Shown in pieces: positions 42,640 through 51,871 of a DNA stretch of 64,000 bases. This DNA is from CAXRDE01 sp964229355 (GTDB lineage Bacteria; Cyanobacteriota; Sericytochromatia; UBA7694), in the NCBI GenBank assembly GCA_964229355.1, contig CAXRDE010000024.1, forward strand, positions 248,001 through 312,000, written 5' to 3'. Both the position numbers and the translations under genes were made by a program. How positions within the stretch are numbered: position 1 is the stretch's first letter; each line of letters starts with the position of its first letter. The notes beneath the pieces are model-generated. The model ran no database searches. It was not told the origin of the DNA and saw only the letters and a list, made by a program, of their open reading frames with translations.

Positions 42640-42672
42640 AAAAGCCTCTCAGCAATTGGGAGGCTTTTTTTA
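42640..42672 (+). terminator. Rho-independent terminator after atpB
   Basis: AAAAAGCCTC pairs perfectly with GAGGCTTTTT around an 11-base loop, with a T-run. It lies 13 bases after the atpB stop and separates it from metG. Confidence 0.9.
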
Positions 42673-42714
42673 TGGCTAACGATCCGCTTAATTTTAAAAT
42701 TTCTGGAGAACGCG

Positions 42715-44670
42715 ATGTCCTTTTACATTACTACCCCCATTTACTACGCCAACGGTGAACCCCATATTGGCCATGCGTACACCAACACCTTAGCCGATGT
42801 CAGCGCCCGCTTTCATCGGCTATACGGCGAAGAGGCCTTCTTTTTAACGGGCCTGGACGAGCACGGCCAAAAGGTAGAGCAAGCGGCGGCCCTGCGGAAT
42901 ATTTCACCCCAGCAGCACTGCGACGAAATGATGGAGAAATTCAAACATCTCTGGACCCGCCTGAACATTCAGCCCGATGACTTCTTGCGCACCACTGAGC
43001 CCCGTCACAAAACCGTGGTGCAACAGGTGCTGCAGCAGCTCTGGGATGCCGGGCACATTTACTCCGACACATACTCAGGCTATTACGAACTCTCTGAAGA
43101 GCGCTTTTTGACCGACAAAGAAATGGAAGAAAAAGGCTATACCGCAGAGAGCCCCGAAGTCACCCATATCGAAGAGAAAAACTACTTCTTTAAAATGAGT
43201 GAGCACCACGACTGGCTCGTGCAGCACATTGAGCAAAACCCGGACTTCATTCAGCCCGAAGGCCGCCGCAAAGAAATGCTGGGCTTTTTAAAGCAGCCCC
43301 TGGGCGATTTGTGTATTTCACGCCCCAAGAGCCGGTTGAGCTGGGGTATTGAACTGCCCTTTGACACTGATTACGTCACCTATGTGTGGTTTGATGCCCT
43401 CTTAAACTACATTTCAGCGCCTCTGTCTCACGGTGGCCCCGACAATCTGGAGCGCCTCTGGCCCCAGGTGACCCATTTGTTGGGCAAAGACATTTTAATG
43501 ACCCATGCCATTTACTGGCCCACCATGCTGCATGCGGCAGGCTACGCGCCGCCAAAGCAATTGATCGCCCACGGCTGGTGGATGGTGGAAAACGCCAAAA
43601 TGAGCAAATCCAAGGGCAATTCCATTGACCCGTTAGATATGATTGAAAAATACGGCGCCGATGCCTTCCGTTATGTGCTCATGCGCGAAATGGCGCTGGG
43701 CCTGGACAGTGATTTTAGTGAAAAAGCCTTTGTATTGCGCCTGAACACCGATTTGGCCAATGACTTTGGCAATCTCTTGAACCGCACCCTGAACCTGCTG
43801 CACAAGTATTTTGACGGTGTGGTGCCTGCCCCTGTGGCGGTGGGTGAAGCGGAACAGGCCATTGAAGCCCTGGCGCAAAAGACCTTGCAAGACACCGAGC
43901 AACTGGTGCGGGGCTTTAAAATGAACCTGGCCTTAGACACTGTGCTGCAACTGGTGCGTCACGCCAACAAATACATTAACGACGAAGCCCCCTGGAGCGT
44001 GGCCAAAACCGATCTGCCGCGGGCGGGTACGGTTTTGTACTATGTGCTTGAGGTGTTTCGTTTGGCAGCCACCCTCTTGAGCCCGGTTATTCCCGGCAAA
44101 ATGGAAAGCGTCTTGCAACAATTGGGCTTAGATGCCCAGGCCCTGAAGCTGGAATGGGGCGTTTTGGCGGCGGGTACCCAAACCCAAAAGCCTGAAGTGC
44201 TCTTTCCGCGTCAAGAATATATTGAAAAGGAAAAACCCATGGAAAATACTGTAGAAACCCCTGTTAAAGAAGAAGCTGTAAAAGCAGAAGCCCCTGTGGC
44301 AGCCCCCGAAGCGCCTGCGGAAGCGCCTGCGGAAGCCGTTGAGCCCAGCTACATTGGCATTGAAGACTTTGCCAAGGTGGAGCTGAAAGTGGCCGAAGTG
44401 GTGGAAGCCGAGCGCGTGCCCAAAACTGACAAACTGCTGCGCTTGATTGTCAAAATTGGTGAAGAGCAACGCCAGATTGTGGCGGGCATTGCCGCTTTTT
44501 ATGAACCTGAAAAACTGATCGGTCAACAGGTGGTGGTGGTCACCAACCTGAAGCCCGTTAAACTGCGGGGCATTGAGTCCCGTGGCATGATTCTGGCGGC
44601 TAAGTCTGGCGACCAGCTCAGCGTTCTGACCCCCTTGAATGATGTAGCGACGGGTGCCCAAATCAGCTAG
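42715..44670 (+). CDS. metG: Methionyl-tRNA synthetase with C-terminal tRNA-binding domain
   Basis: 651 residues. Class I motifs HIGHAYT (HIGH) and KMSKSKGN (KMSKS). The connective peptide lacks zinc-binding cysteines, so this is the zinc-free type. After the anticodon domain, an Ala/Pro/Glu-rich linker (about 505-545) leads to a Trbp111-like domain (about 548-651, VELKVAEV...VVVVTNLKPVKLRG) used for dimerisation and tRNA binding. GGAG ribosome site. Charges tRNA-Met. Confidence 0.96.
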   Translation: MSFYITTPIYYANGEPHIGHAYTNTLADVSARFHRLYGEEAFFLTGLDEHGQKVEQAAALRNISPQQHCDEMMEKFKHLWTRLNIQPDDFLRTTEPRHKTVVQQVLQQLWDAGHIYSDTYSGYYELSEERFLTDKEMEEKGYTAESPEVTHIEEKNYFFKMSEHHDWLVQHIEQNPDFIQPEGRRKEMLGFLKQPLGDLCISRPKSRLSWGIELPFDTDYVTYVWFDALLNYISAPLSHGGPDNLERLWPQVTHLLGKDILMTHAIYWPTMLHAAGYAPPKQLIAHGWWMVENAKMSKSKGNSIDPLDMIEKYGADAFRYVLMREMALGLDSDFSEKAFVLRLNTDLANDFGNLLNRTLNLLHKYFDGVVPAPVAVGEAEQAIEALAQKTLQDTEQLVRGFKMNLALDTVLQLVRHANKYINDEAPWSVAKTDLPRAGTVLYYVLEVFRLAATLLSPVIPGKMESVLQQLGLDAQALKLEWGVLAAGTQTQKPEVLFPRQEYIEKEKPMENTVETPVKEEAVKAEAPVAAPEAPAEAPAEAVEPSYIGIEDFAKVELKVAEVVEAERVPKTDKLLRLIVKIGEEQRQIVAGIAAFYEPEKLIGQQVVVVTNLKPVKLRGIESRGMILAAKSGDQLSVLTPLNDVATGAQIS

Positions 44671-44700
44671 AATGAAAAAAAAATCAGGAGGCAAAACCTT

Positions 44701-45285
44701 ATGGTAGAACTCGAAATTTTATTCTCAAGTGGTCAGGGCATTTTGGTGCCCATGGAAGATCGCGAAGCGGCGCTGCGCTTTATGCAGCAGGCGCTGGAGT
44801 ATGAGCGGGCCAACGGGCCGGAAATGTTTCATCTCTCCACCTCTTATGAAGAGGTCTTGATCGACTTAGGGGACATTAGCTTTATCCGCTTGAAAAAAGA
44901 AAACCATCCGCGCATTGGTGCCACGCTGAAACTCACGGCCCAGAGTACTGAGATCCAGCATGAGCAAGCCTTTGCACAGCCGACTGAAGAAGCTGCTCCC
45001 CCCAAAAAGAGCAAAACCATTTACGCGGGCCCCGTGCCCGAACCCCCAAAAACCTATACGGTGGACCCTCAGGGCAATGCCTTTGAACAGGCCGAGGCCC
45101 GCCTACAGCAGGTGAAAGATCAGCAGCGCAAACTCGAAGCGGAGCACAAAAAGGTGGCCGAAGCCATTCGCAAAAGCGAAGAAGAGCTCGAAGACGCCCA
45201 GCGCGAAGCGGAATTGCGCAAGTCCATTGAAAACATTGAAATTGATCAAGAAATTCAACGGATGAAAGATCAAAACCATGGCTGA
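44701..45285 (+). CDS. Coiled-coil protein of unknown function
   Basis: 194 residues; AGGAGG ribosome site 9 bases before ATG 44701. An N-terminal alpha/beta part (about 1-80) is followed by a Pro-rich linker and a strongly charged coiled coil (about 128-190, rich in E, K, R, Q). No signal or membrane segment. It lies between metG and glmM and overlaps the glmM start by 8 bases. Not recognised. Confidence 0.65.
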   Translation: MVELEILFSSGQGILVPMEDREAALRFMQQALEYERANGPEMFHLSTSYEEVLIDLGDISFIRLKKENHPRIGATLKLTAQSTEIQHEQAFAQPTEEAAPPKKSKTIYAGPVPEPPKTYTVDPQGNAFEQAEARLQQVKDQQRKLEAEHKKVAEAIRKSEEELEDAQREAELRKSIENIEIDQEIQRMKDQNHG

Positions 45286-46645
45286 TCGCAAACTCTTTGG
45301 CACCGACGGCATTCGGGGGGTGGCCAACGCCCAACTCACCCCCCAGTTGGCCATGCAATTGGGTCAGTCTGCGGCAGCGGTGCTGGCCAGTGAACATCCC
45401 CGCCCGCGGGTGCTGATTGCCTGCGATACCCGCCAGTCTGGCGATATGCTCGAAGCGGCGCTCGCAGCGGGCTTTAGCTCCGCGGGCTGTGATGTGGAAT
45501 TGCTGGGGGTGTTACCCACCCCTGCACTGGCCTGGCTGGTGCGCGAAGGCGATGTGCAGTTGGGCGCCATGATTTCGGCCTCCCACAACCCCGCCCCCGA
45601 TAACGGCATCAAGCTGTTTTCGGGCTCTGGCAGCAAATTAAGTGACGCCACCGAAGCCCAGATTGAATCGGGTTTGCATCATCCGGAGCGTCTGAGTGAA
45701 GTGTGCCAGGCCATTACCGGCGACCGCGTGGGACGCATCGTGCGTCGCGATCCCCAGGAGGCCGTTAAACCGTATTTGGAGGCCCTTCTGCAACAGGTGA
45801 GCGTGGATTTGACCGGTATGAAACTGGCCTTAGATACCGCCCACGGTGCCATGTATCAGGTGGCTCCTGCGGCCTTTGCGGCGCTGGGCATGACCCCGCC
45901 GGTGCTCTTTGCCAAGCCAGACGGCATGAACATTAACCTCAACTGCGGCTCAACCCATTTAGAGGCCCTCAAAGAATACGTGGTGGCCAATGGTCTGGAT
46001 CTGGGCATTGCCTTTGATGGGGACGGCGATCGCTGTCTGCTGGTGGGGCCCGAAGGGCAAATGCTCGACGGCGACTTCATTTTGTATTTGTGCAGTCGCT
46101 ATTTGCCCGCTTACGCCAGCGAACAGGCGGTGGTGGCCACGGTGATGAGCAATCTGGGCTTAGAAAAAGCCCTGCAAAGCCAGGACCGTCAGCTGCTGCG
46201 CACGGCGGTGGGCGATCGCTATGTGCTCGAAACCATGCAGTCCGAAGGCTTTTTGCTGGGCGGTGAACAGTCGGGGCACATTATCTTTGGCGACATTCAG
46301 GTGACCGGCGACGGGCTTTTAACGGCTTTGCAAACCCTGCAGGCCATTCAGCGCAGCGGCAAGTCTTTGCCTGAGTTGCTCACCGAGGTGCAAACCTGTC
46401 CCCAGTTGCTAAAAAACGTGGTGGTGGAGTCCCATTGGCAACGCCACTGGCACGAGCACAGCGGCTTTCAAACCGAAATTGCCAATGCTGAACATCAACT
46501 GGCGGATACCGGCCGTCTCCTGATTCGCGCGTCGGGCACCGAGCCCAAACTGCGGGTCATGGCGGAAGGCACCGACGGTGCCCTGGTGGAACAGGTGGTC
46601 AATCATCTCGTGCACTACATTCAGGAAGAAATGGTGAGCCACTAG
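45278..46645 (+). CDS. glmM: Phosphoglucosamine mutase
   Basis: 455 residues. GTDGIRGVAN at the N-terminus, active phosphoserine in ISASHNPAPDNGIK, metal loop FDGDGDRC and the sugar-binding GGEQSGHI define GlmM. It converts glucosamine-6-phosphate to glucosamine-1-phosphate for UDP-GlcNAc, the precursor of peptidoglycan and LPS. Confidence 0.96.
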   Translation: MADRKLFGTDGIRGVANAQLTPQLAMQLGQSAAAVLASEHPRPRVLIACDTRQSGDMLEAALAAGFSSAGCDVELLGVLPTPALAWLVREGDVQLGAMISASHNPAPDNGIKLFSGSGSKLSDATEAQIESGLHHPERLSEVCQAITGDRVGRIVRRDPQEAVKPYLEALLQQVSVDLTGMKLALDTAHGAMYQVAPAAFAALGMTPPVLFAKPDGMNINLNCGSTHLEALKEYVVANGLDLGIAFDGDGDRCLLVGPEGQMLDGDFILYLCSRYLPAYASEQAVVATVMSNLGLEKALQSQDRQLLRTAVGDRYVLETMQSEGFLLGGEQSGHIIFGDIQVTGDGLLTALQTLQAIQRSGKSLPELLTEVQTCPQLLKNVVVESHWQRHWHEHSGFQTEIANAEHQLADTGRLLIRASGTEPKLRVMAEGTDGALVEQVVNHLVHYIQEEMVSH

Positions 46646-47638
46646 GTGCTCACGGCGGCGTTGCTGTGGGCCTCGGCCCTCGCGCTGATCCTGCTGCAAC
46701 GCTGGCCTCATCCGCCCCATCGCCTGGAGCTGATGCTGCACTTTTACCCGCAGGGGGTGCTCTTTTGGACGCTGGTGGCTGGGGTGCTGGGCGTGTTCAG
46801 GCTCTGGCAAAAAATGCCGGGTGGGCCGTCCTTTGAGCTGATGGTGGTAATCCACTGGCGCATCCTGTTACCTACTCTCTTGCTGGGCGGAATCATGCTC
46901 TGGCCCCTGGTCCCCTATTTTCAACGCCCTTCAATGCCGTTAGGGCCACAACCCGCTGGGACTGCGAGTGTCCCTGAACTGCGTCTGGTGCTGGCCAATG
47001 TCCTGTTTACCAATCCCGATCCCTCCACTTTTGGGGGCTGGTTGGCTGAGCATCCTGCGGACGTGGTGGTGATCGAAGAGTTAAACCGACCCTTTGAGAC
47101 CTTGATGGACCAGCACCCCGATTACCCGTACCGTGAAGCGGTATACACCGGTGATGCCTTTGGCATTGGCGTCTGGAGTCGTCAGCCGATCAAGGTGCAG
47201 ACCCTGTCGCTGGGCGAAGCGGCCTTGCCCAGCCTGGCCATTCAGTGGGGGGCTGAACAGGGCACGCAACTCCCCGTTTCTTTACTGGCCACCCATCCGT
47301 TGCCCCCCATTGAGGCCCGTTATTTTGCGGCCCGCAATCAACAATACGAAGCCCTGGCCGCCTTTTTAAAGACACAGCCAGGACCTAAGCTTTTGGTGGG
47401 GGACTTGAATATAACGCCGTGGTCAGGGTATTACCGTGGGTTGGAGCAGGCCACCGGGTTGCGCAACAGCCGTCAGGCTCGGGGAATATTGCCTTCCTGG
47501 CCGAGTCACTGGCCCGCGCTGATGCGGATTCCCATTGATCATGTGTTGTGGCAAGGCCCCTGGACGTCGGTGCACACCGAATTGGGACCAGATATTGGCT
47601 CGGATCATTTGCCCGTGCGGGTGCACTTTCGCCCGTAA
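46646..47638 (+). CDS. Membrane-anchored endonuclease/exonuclease/phosphatase-family protein
   Basis: 330 residues with a GTG start directly after the glmM stop. Three hydrophobic segments in the first 95 residues; then the EEP domain, with VVVIEELNR, LLVGDLNITPWS and SDHLPVRVHF. Layout and many residues match the protein at 30677-31660, for example N-S-R-x-x-x-G-I-L-P-x-W-P before P-I-D-H. The two are paralogues. Outward-facing phosphodiesterase of unknown target. Confidence 0.85.
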   Translation: MLTAALLWASALALILLQRWPHPPHRLELMLHFYPQGVLFWTLVAGVLGVFRLWQKMPGGPSFELMVVIHWRILLPTLLLGGIMLWPLVPYFQRPSMPLGPQPAGTASVPELRLVLANVLFTNPDPSTFGGWLAEHPADVVVIEELNRPFETLMDQHPDYPYREAVYTGDAFGIGVWSRQPIKVQTLSLGEAALPSLAIQWGAEQGTQLPVSLLATHPLPPIEARYFAARNQQYEALAAFLKTQPGPKLLVGDLNITPWSGYYRGLEQATGLRNSRQARGILPSWPSHWPALMRIPIDHVLWQGPWTSVHTELGPDIGSDHLPVRVHFRP

Positions 47639-47652
47639 GCGCTATAAAAGGC

Positions 47653-47892
47653 TCAGGCTTCAGGACCTACATATTGAAAGCGGGGCAAGGTTTGGCCCTC
47701 ATGCAAGACGGTTTCCGTAAACATTTCCAGCGGGCGAATCCAGGTTCCCTGATCGCCGTAGAGGGTTTTGTACACCACGTGCCACGCTTCGGTTTCGCTA
47801 TGGCGCGCCAGATCGAGTACTTCGTAAAAATTCCCTTTGTAATGCTGATAACGCCCGCGTTGTAGCGCGGGCGTCGAGGAAGGCGAGGACAT
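47653..47892 (-). CDS. DUF1653-family small protein
   Basis: 79 residues from ATG 47892, one base after the stop of the upstream gene. RGRYQHYKGNFYEVLDLARHSETE, VVYKTLYG and WIRPLEMF are the DUF1653 signature (an SH3-like small fold). Function unknown. The longer frame to 48003 is only overlap with the neighbour. Confidence 0.88.
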   Translation of the reverse strand: MSSPSSTPALQRGRYQHYKGNFYEVLDLARHSETEAWHVVYKTLYGDQGTWIRPLEMFTETVLHEGQTLPRFQYVGPEA

Positions 47893-47893
47893 T

Positions 47894-48673
47894 TTAGGCG
47901 GTAACGTTTTCGCCCAGCAGACTGAGCAAGTCGTTGACGGCCTGTTGTTGGGTGGGGTTGAGGATGGGCTGTTGGGTTTCGGGGTTTTTAATCTCGAGAG
48001 CATCCCGCAGCAGGTTCACCAGGCGACCCTGGTTTTCGCCGGTGTTGGCCAGCGCGTATTGTAATGCGTCCATATCGGGGGCAAGGCTGGTGAGGGGCAC
48101 CAGCTCTTCGGCAAAGTGACTCTCTTTGATGTCGTCGAGCATGGTGTTGCGATAGCCTTCGCGCCATTGCTGGTACCAGTTGTTGGCAATCAATTGCTCC
48201 ATGCGTCGCAGAGCGATATTTTCTAAAACGGCAATCACGCTTTCGAGATCCTGAAACACCTTGTCGGGGGCGACTTCATCGCTAAAGGCCACGTCGGAGT
48301 TCACCAGGGCATCCCAGGCTCTTAAGACGTCGTCGATCAAACGGTTCAGCTCTTCGGCGAACTCACCAAAACCTTCGGGACGCTCAAGGCCTTCGCCCGC
48401 GCCGGAGAGACGGGCCAGAATGTAGGCCACGTAATCGGCTTCCATTTGCGCGGCTTCGTTGCTGTCGGGGGTGGCTTCAATGGCGTCATCGAGCACATTG
48501 TTCAGTTGATCGAGCAGTTTTTGCAGGCGCTTGGCGCGCGAGAGGGCCGCTTGCTTTTCGATTTCTTCATTGCTGAGCTGGTTTTGGGTCGGGGGAGCGG
48601 TATTGCTGACATTCGGGGTGCTGTTATAGGTGGTGGCGTTGTAGCCACTGCTGCCCAGAGGATTAAAAAGCAT
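47894..48673 (-). CDS. Helical protein of unknown function
   Basis: 259 residues; ATG 48673 preferred over 48685, because GAGGT lies 6 bases before it. A Ser/Asn/Thr-rich head (MLFNPLGSSGYNATTYNST) is followed by an almost entirely helical acidic body and no signal peptide. I do not recognise it. It is cotranscribed with the DUF1653 gene. Confidence 0.6.
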   Translation of the reverse strand: MLFNPLGSSGYNATTYNSTPNVSNTAPPTQNQLSNEEIEKQAALSRAKRLQKLLDQLNNVLDDAIEATPDSNEAAQMEADYVAYILARLSGAGEGLERPEGFGEFAEELNRLIDDVLRAWDALVNSDVAFSDEVAPDKVFQDLESVIAVLENIALRRMEQLIANNWYQQWREGYRNTMLDDIKESHFAEELVPLTSLAPDMDALQYALANTGENQGRLVNLLRDALEIKNPETQQPILNPTQQQAVNDLLSLLGENVTA

Positions 48674-48854
48674 GATGGACCTCATCTAGATTTTCGCTTG
48701 TCTTATTCATCGCGGTCACACTGTACCTTCTGACGCGATTTAATCAACTCTTAATGAAAGAGCCGTTTCCCCCTGTTCATAAACTGTCAATTAAGGGTTT
48801 GGGCAAGGGCCGTTACAGTGAAGTCATACCTTTTAAAAAGAAAGCAAAGGACGC

Positions 48855-49484
48855 ATGATGTTACAGCATATTTTACTCACGCTCGGTCTCACCACCTTAT
48901 TCACCGCCGGTGGCCTCACCGTTAATACCCTCTGGCACGCCGAACGTCCCCAGGGCCAAACCCAACAGGTAGAAACGGTCGCTGCCTCTCCGGCGGCCAC
49001 CCTGTCGGTGGTGGTTACGGGGGCGGTCCAGCAGCCGGGCGTTTATCAGATTCCCGCTTACGGTCAACTCAAAGATCTTGTAGATCTGGCGGGTGGCTTG
49101 ACCGCTGAAGCCCAGTCCATGCCTGAGGGCTATTGGCAACAGCCCCTTTATGCCGGGCAAATTGTGCATGTGGCTGCCCAGCCGGGTGCAGCGTCGTTGG
49201 TACAACGGGTGTCGCATACGCAGAGCGCTCCCCGGGTGACGGGCAAAATCAAAAAACGCTCCAGCCATCAGACCCCGCTGCGTCAGGCCCCGCAGCAAAA
49301 AATCAACCTCAACACCGCCGATGCCAAAACCCTGACGAAGCTGCCCGGTGTGGGCCCGGCACTGGCCAAACGCATTATTGAAGCCCGCAAGGCCAAACCC
49401 TTTGCCAAACCCGAAGACCTGATTGAGCGCGTCAAAGGCATTGGCCCTGCCAAATTTAAAAAAATGGCGGATTGGGTACAGTAA
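48855..49484 (+). CDS. comEA: Competence protein ComEA-like DNA receptor
   Basis: 209 residues. N-terminal membrane anchor (about 5-28), an SLBB-type domain (about 50-115, VVVTGAVQQPGVYQIP) and the C-terminal helix-hairpin-helix pair KINLNTADAKTLTKLPGVGPALAKRI. It binds incoming double-stranded DNA on the outer face of the membrane and passes it to ComEC. The comEC start is inside its stop codon (TAATG). Confidence 0.93.
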   Translation: MMLQHILLTLGLTTLFTAGGLTVNTLWHAERPQGQTQQVETVAASPAATLSVVVTGAVQQPGVYQIPAYGQLKDLVDLAGGLTAEAQSMPEGYWQQPLYAGQIVHVAAQPGAASLVQRVSHTQSAPRVTGKIKKRSSHQTPLRQAPQQKINLNTADAKTLTKLPGVGPALAKRIIEARKAKPFAKPEDLIERVKGIGPAKFKKMADWVQ

Positions 49485-51847
49485 TGCTGCAGTATGGGAT
49501 CTGGTACGGGGTGGGTATTTTTGTGGCCGGTCTGGAGCAGGTCCAGGTGCTTGGCCCACTGGTGTTTGCGTTGGTGCTGGGCGGTTACACCCTGTGGGCT
49601 TTTGCCACCGATAAAAACTGGCAAAGGGGCCTCTTGTGTGCCCTGTGTCTGGCGCTGGGGGGAGCCAATGCCCTGTGGCACCAGCATGTGCCCGCCCGCC
49701 ACGGCGTGCAGCAACTGGCTACCCGGCAGGTGAAGCAGATACAGGGGCTGGTGGTGAGTGAGACCACCCACCGCACGCCTGAACGTTCGGCCTTTACGCT
49801 GGCTCTTCAGTACTGTGGAGACCAGCCCTGCGAGGGCAAGGTTCAGGTGTTTTTAGCTCAGGGGCGCACCCCCGTGTACGGGCAGCACCTGACCTTACAG
49901 GGGCGCTTGGACCGTCCTGCCCAGGCGGACAATTTTGGGGGCTTTTCGTATGCCCAGTATCTGGCCACCCAGGGCATTCACGGGGTGTTTTACGCCCGCG
50001 AACTGCGCACCGGCGAGGTGTTTGCCGGGCCCGGTGGCCTTTATGTGGTGCTGCGCCAGTGCCAGCGTTTGCGTCAACAGCTCTTAAAGTCCTTTGAAGC
50101 CCATTTGCCTCTGGGTTCCGCCCGCATTCTGGGCAGTCTGATTCTCGGCGAGAAGGTTTCTCCGGTGCCCGAGGCCATTCAGGGCAAATTTCAGCAATTG
50201 GGTTTACAGCATGTGCTGGCGGTATCGGGGTATCAGGTGCAATTGCTGGTGCTCTGTGTGATCCTGGGCCTGCGGGCTGTGCGCTGCTCTCGACCCGTGC
50301 AAATGGGCGTTGCCATTGTGGCCCTGTGGGGCTTTGTGCTGTTGACGGGGGCGCCCGCTTCGGTGCTGCGGGCTGCTGCAGTGGCCACCTGGGTGTGTGG
50401 GGCCCAGGCTTTCTTTTACAAGCTGTCGTTGCGGGGCGCCCTGTGTGCGGGCATTCTGCTGCTGTTGGCGGTGAACCCCTTGCTGTTATGGGATGTGGGC
50501 TTTCAGTTCTCGGCGCTGGCGACCCAGGGCCTGATGTGCAATGCCCAGCGTTTTCAGCAGGCCCTGGGCTTTTTGCCCGTGAGTTTGGGTGCCATGGTGA
50601 GTGCCGTGCTGGCTGCGCAATTGTGGGTGCTGCCGTTGCAATTGTTCCATTTTGGTACCCTGGCCTGGTTGTTTTTGCCGGGCAATTTGTGGGCGGGCCT
50701 GTGGACTACCCTGCTCACCTGGGCCGCCATGGCCGCCGCGCTGGCCAGTCTGCTGCTGTGGGGCTGGCCTTTGCAAGTCCTGTTTTGGGGCATTGGCGGG
50801 TGTGTGCAAGCGCTGCTGAGCGGTATGGATGTGCTCTTGCACCTGCCTCAGCCCGTGCTGTATTTTCCACGCCTGTCACCGACGGCGGTGATTTTGGCCT
50901 ATGCTCTGCTGGGCCTTTACACCTGCCATAAAACCACCCTGCGGCCCCGCTGGCGTCAGCCTCTGCGCGCCGGGGTCCTGGCCATGCTCTTGTGCTTGCC
51001 CGCCTTGCAAGCGGTGGCCCTGTGGCAAGACCAGCGCCAGTGCCCTTTGCGGGTGACGTATTTGTCGGTGGGGCAAGGCGATGCCGCATTATTGGAGGTG
51101 GGCGGTCAGGCCATGCTGGTGGACGCTGGCCCCAGCTGGAAAACCGAAACCGGCTTTGACGATGCCGGTCGTCGCGCCATTGTGCCCTATCTGCGTCAGC
51201 GCGGCATTCGCCAATTGCACACCGTAGTGCTCTCTCACGGTCATTTGGATCATTACGGTGGCCTGGCCTCGATTGCCGAAGCCATTCCCATTCAGCGCCT
51301 GCTGGTACCCGAAGGCCTGTTGGCCGCCGAACATAACACCGGTGCCCTGGCCTTTGCTTTAAAAACCTTAAAAGCCCAGGGCACCCGCATCGAAACCGTC
51401 AACCACGGTAGCTTGCGGGCCTTGCCCGGTGACGTGCGCCTGCTCTTTTGGCAGCCATTGGGCCCCGAAGCGGGCCATAACGACAGTTCCCTGGTCATGC
51501 AGGTCGAACACCAGAGCGTCCGCTTTTTGTTTGCAGGCGACTTGGAGCACGCCGGAGAAGAAGCCTTGCTCAAGAGCGAAGGGTTTGTGCCCCGCACAGA
51601 TATTTTAAAGGTGCCCCACCACGGCAGCTCGACCTCTTCAACCCCTGAATTTTTACAGGCTCTCTCACCCCGTGAGGCCATTGTATCGGTGGGCGAGCGT
51701 AACCGCTTTCGCCATCCGTCGCCCAAAGTCATGGACCGCTACGCCCAGTCCCAGAGCCGGGTGTGGCGCACCGATCAACAGGGGGCCGTCTGTGTGTGCT
51801 CTACCGGTGCGGGCTATACGATTCAGGCCAAAAAGGTGCTAAACTAA
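49484..51847 (+). CDS. comEC: DNA internalization competence protein ComEC/Rec2
   Basis: 787 residues from ATG 49484. An N-terminal OB-like domain is followed by the competence membrane domain with about ten helices (VLAVSGYQVQLLVL, LTGAPASVLRAAAVAT) and a C-terminal metallo-beta-lactamase domain (VLSHGHLDHYGGL, LLFAGDLEHAGEEALL, VPHHGSSTSSTPEFL). It forms the inner-membrane channel for single-stranded DNA uptake. Together with comEA this suggests natural transformation. Confidence 0.95.
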   Translation: MLQYGIWYGVGIFVAGLEQVQVLGPLVFALVLGGYTLWAFATDKNWQRGLLCALCLALGGANALWHQHVPARHGVQQLATRQVKQIQGLVVSETTHRTPERSAFTLALQYCGDQPCEGKVQVFLAQGRTPVYGQHLTLQGRLDRPAQADNFGGFSYAQYLATQGIHGVFYARELRTGEVFAGPGGLYVVLRQCQRLRQQLLKSFEAHLPLGSARILGSLILGEKVSPVPEAIQGKFQQLGLQHVLAVSGYQVQLLVLCVILGLRAVRCSRPVQMGVAIVALWGFVLLTGAPASVLRAAAVATWVCGAQAFFYKLSLRGALCAGILLLLAVNPLLLWDVGFQFSALATQGLMCNAQRFQQALGFLPVSLGAMVSAVLAAQLWVLPLQLFHFGTLAWLFLPGNLWAGLWTTLLTWAAMAAALASLLLWGWPLQVLFWGIGGCVQALLSGMDVLLHLPQPVLYFPRLSPTAVILAYALLGLYTCHKTTLRPRWRQPLRAGVLAMLLCLPALQAVALWQDQRQCPLRVTYLSVGQGDAALLEVGGQAMLVDAGPSWKTETGFDDAGRRAIVPYLRQRGIRQLHTVVLSHGHLDHYGGLASIAEAIPIQRLLVPEGLLAAEHNTGALAFALKTLKAQGTRIETVNHGSLRALPGDVRLLFWQPLGPEAGHNDSSLVMQVEHQSVRFLFAGDLEHAGEEALLKSEGFVPRTDILKVPHHGSSTSSTPEFLQALSPREAIVSVGERNRFRHPSPKVMDRYAQSQSRVWRTDQQGAVCVCSTGAGYTIQAKKVLN

Positions 51848-51871
51848 AGGGCATTAAAAGGGGGCTGCAGC

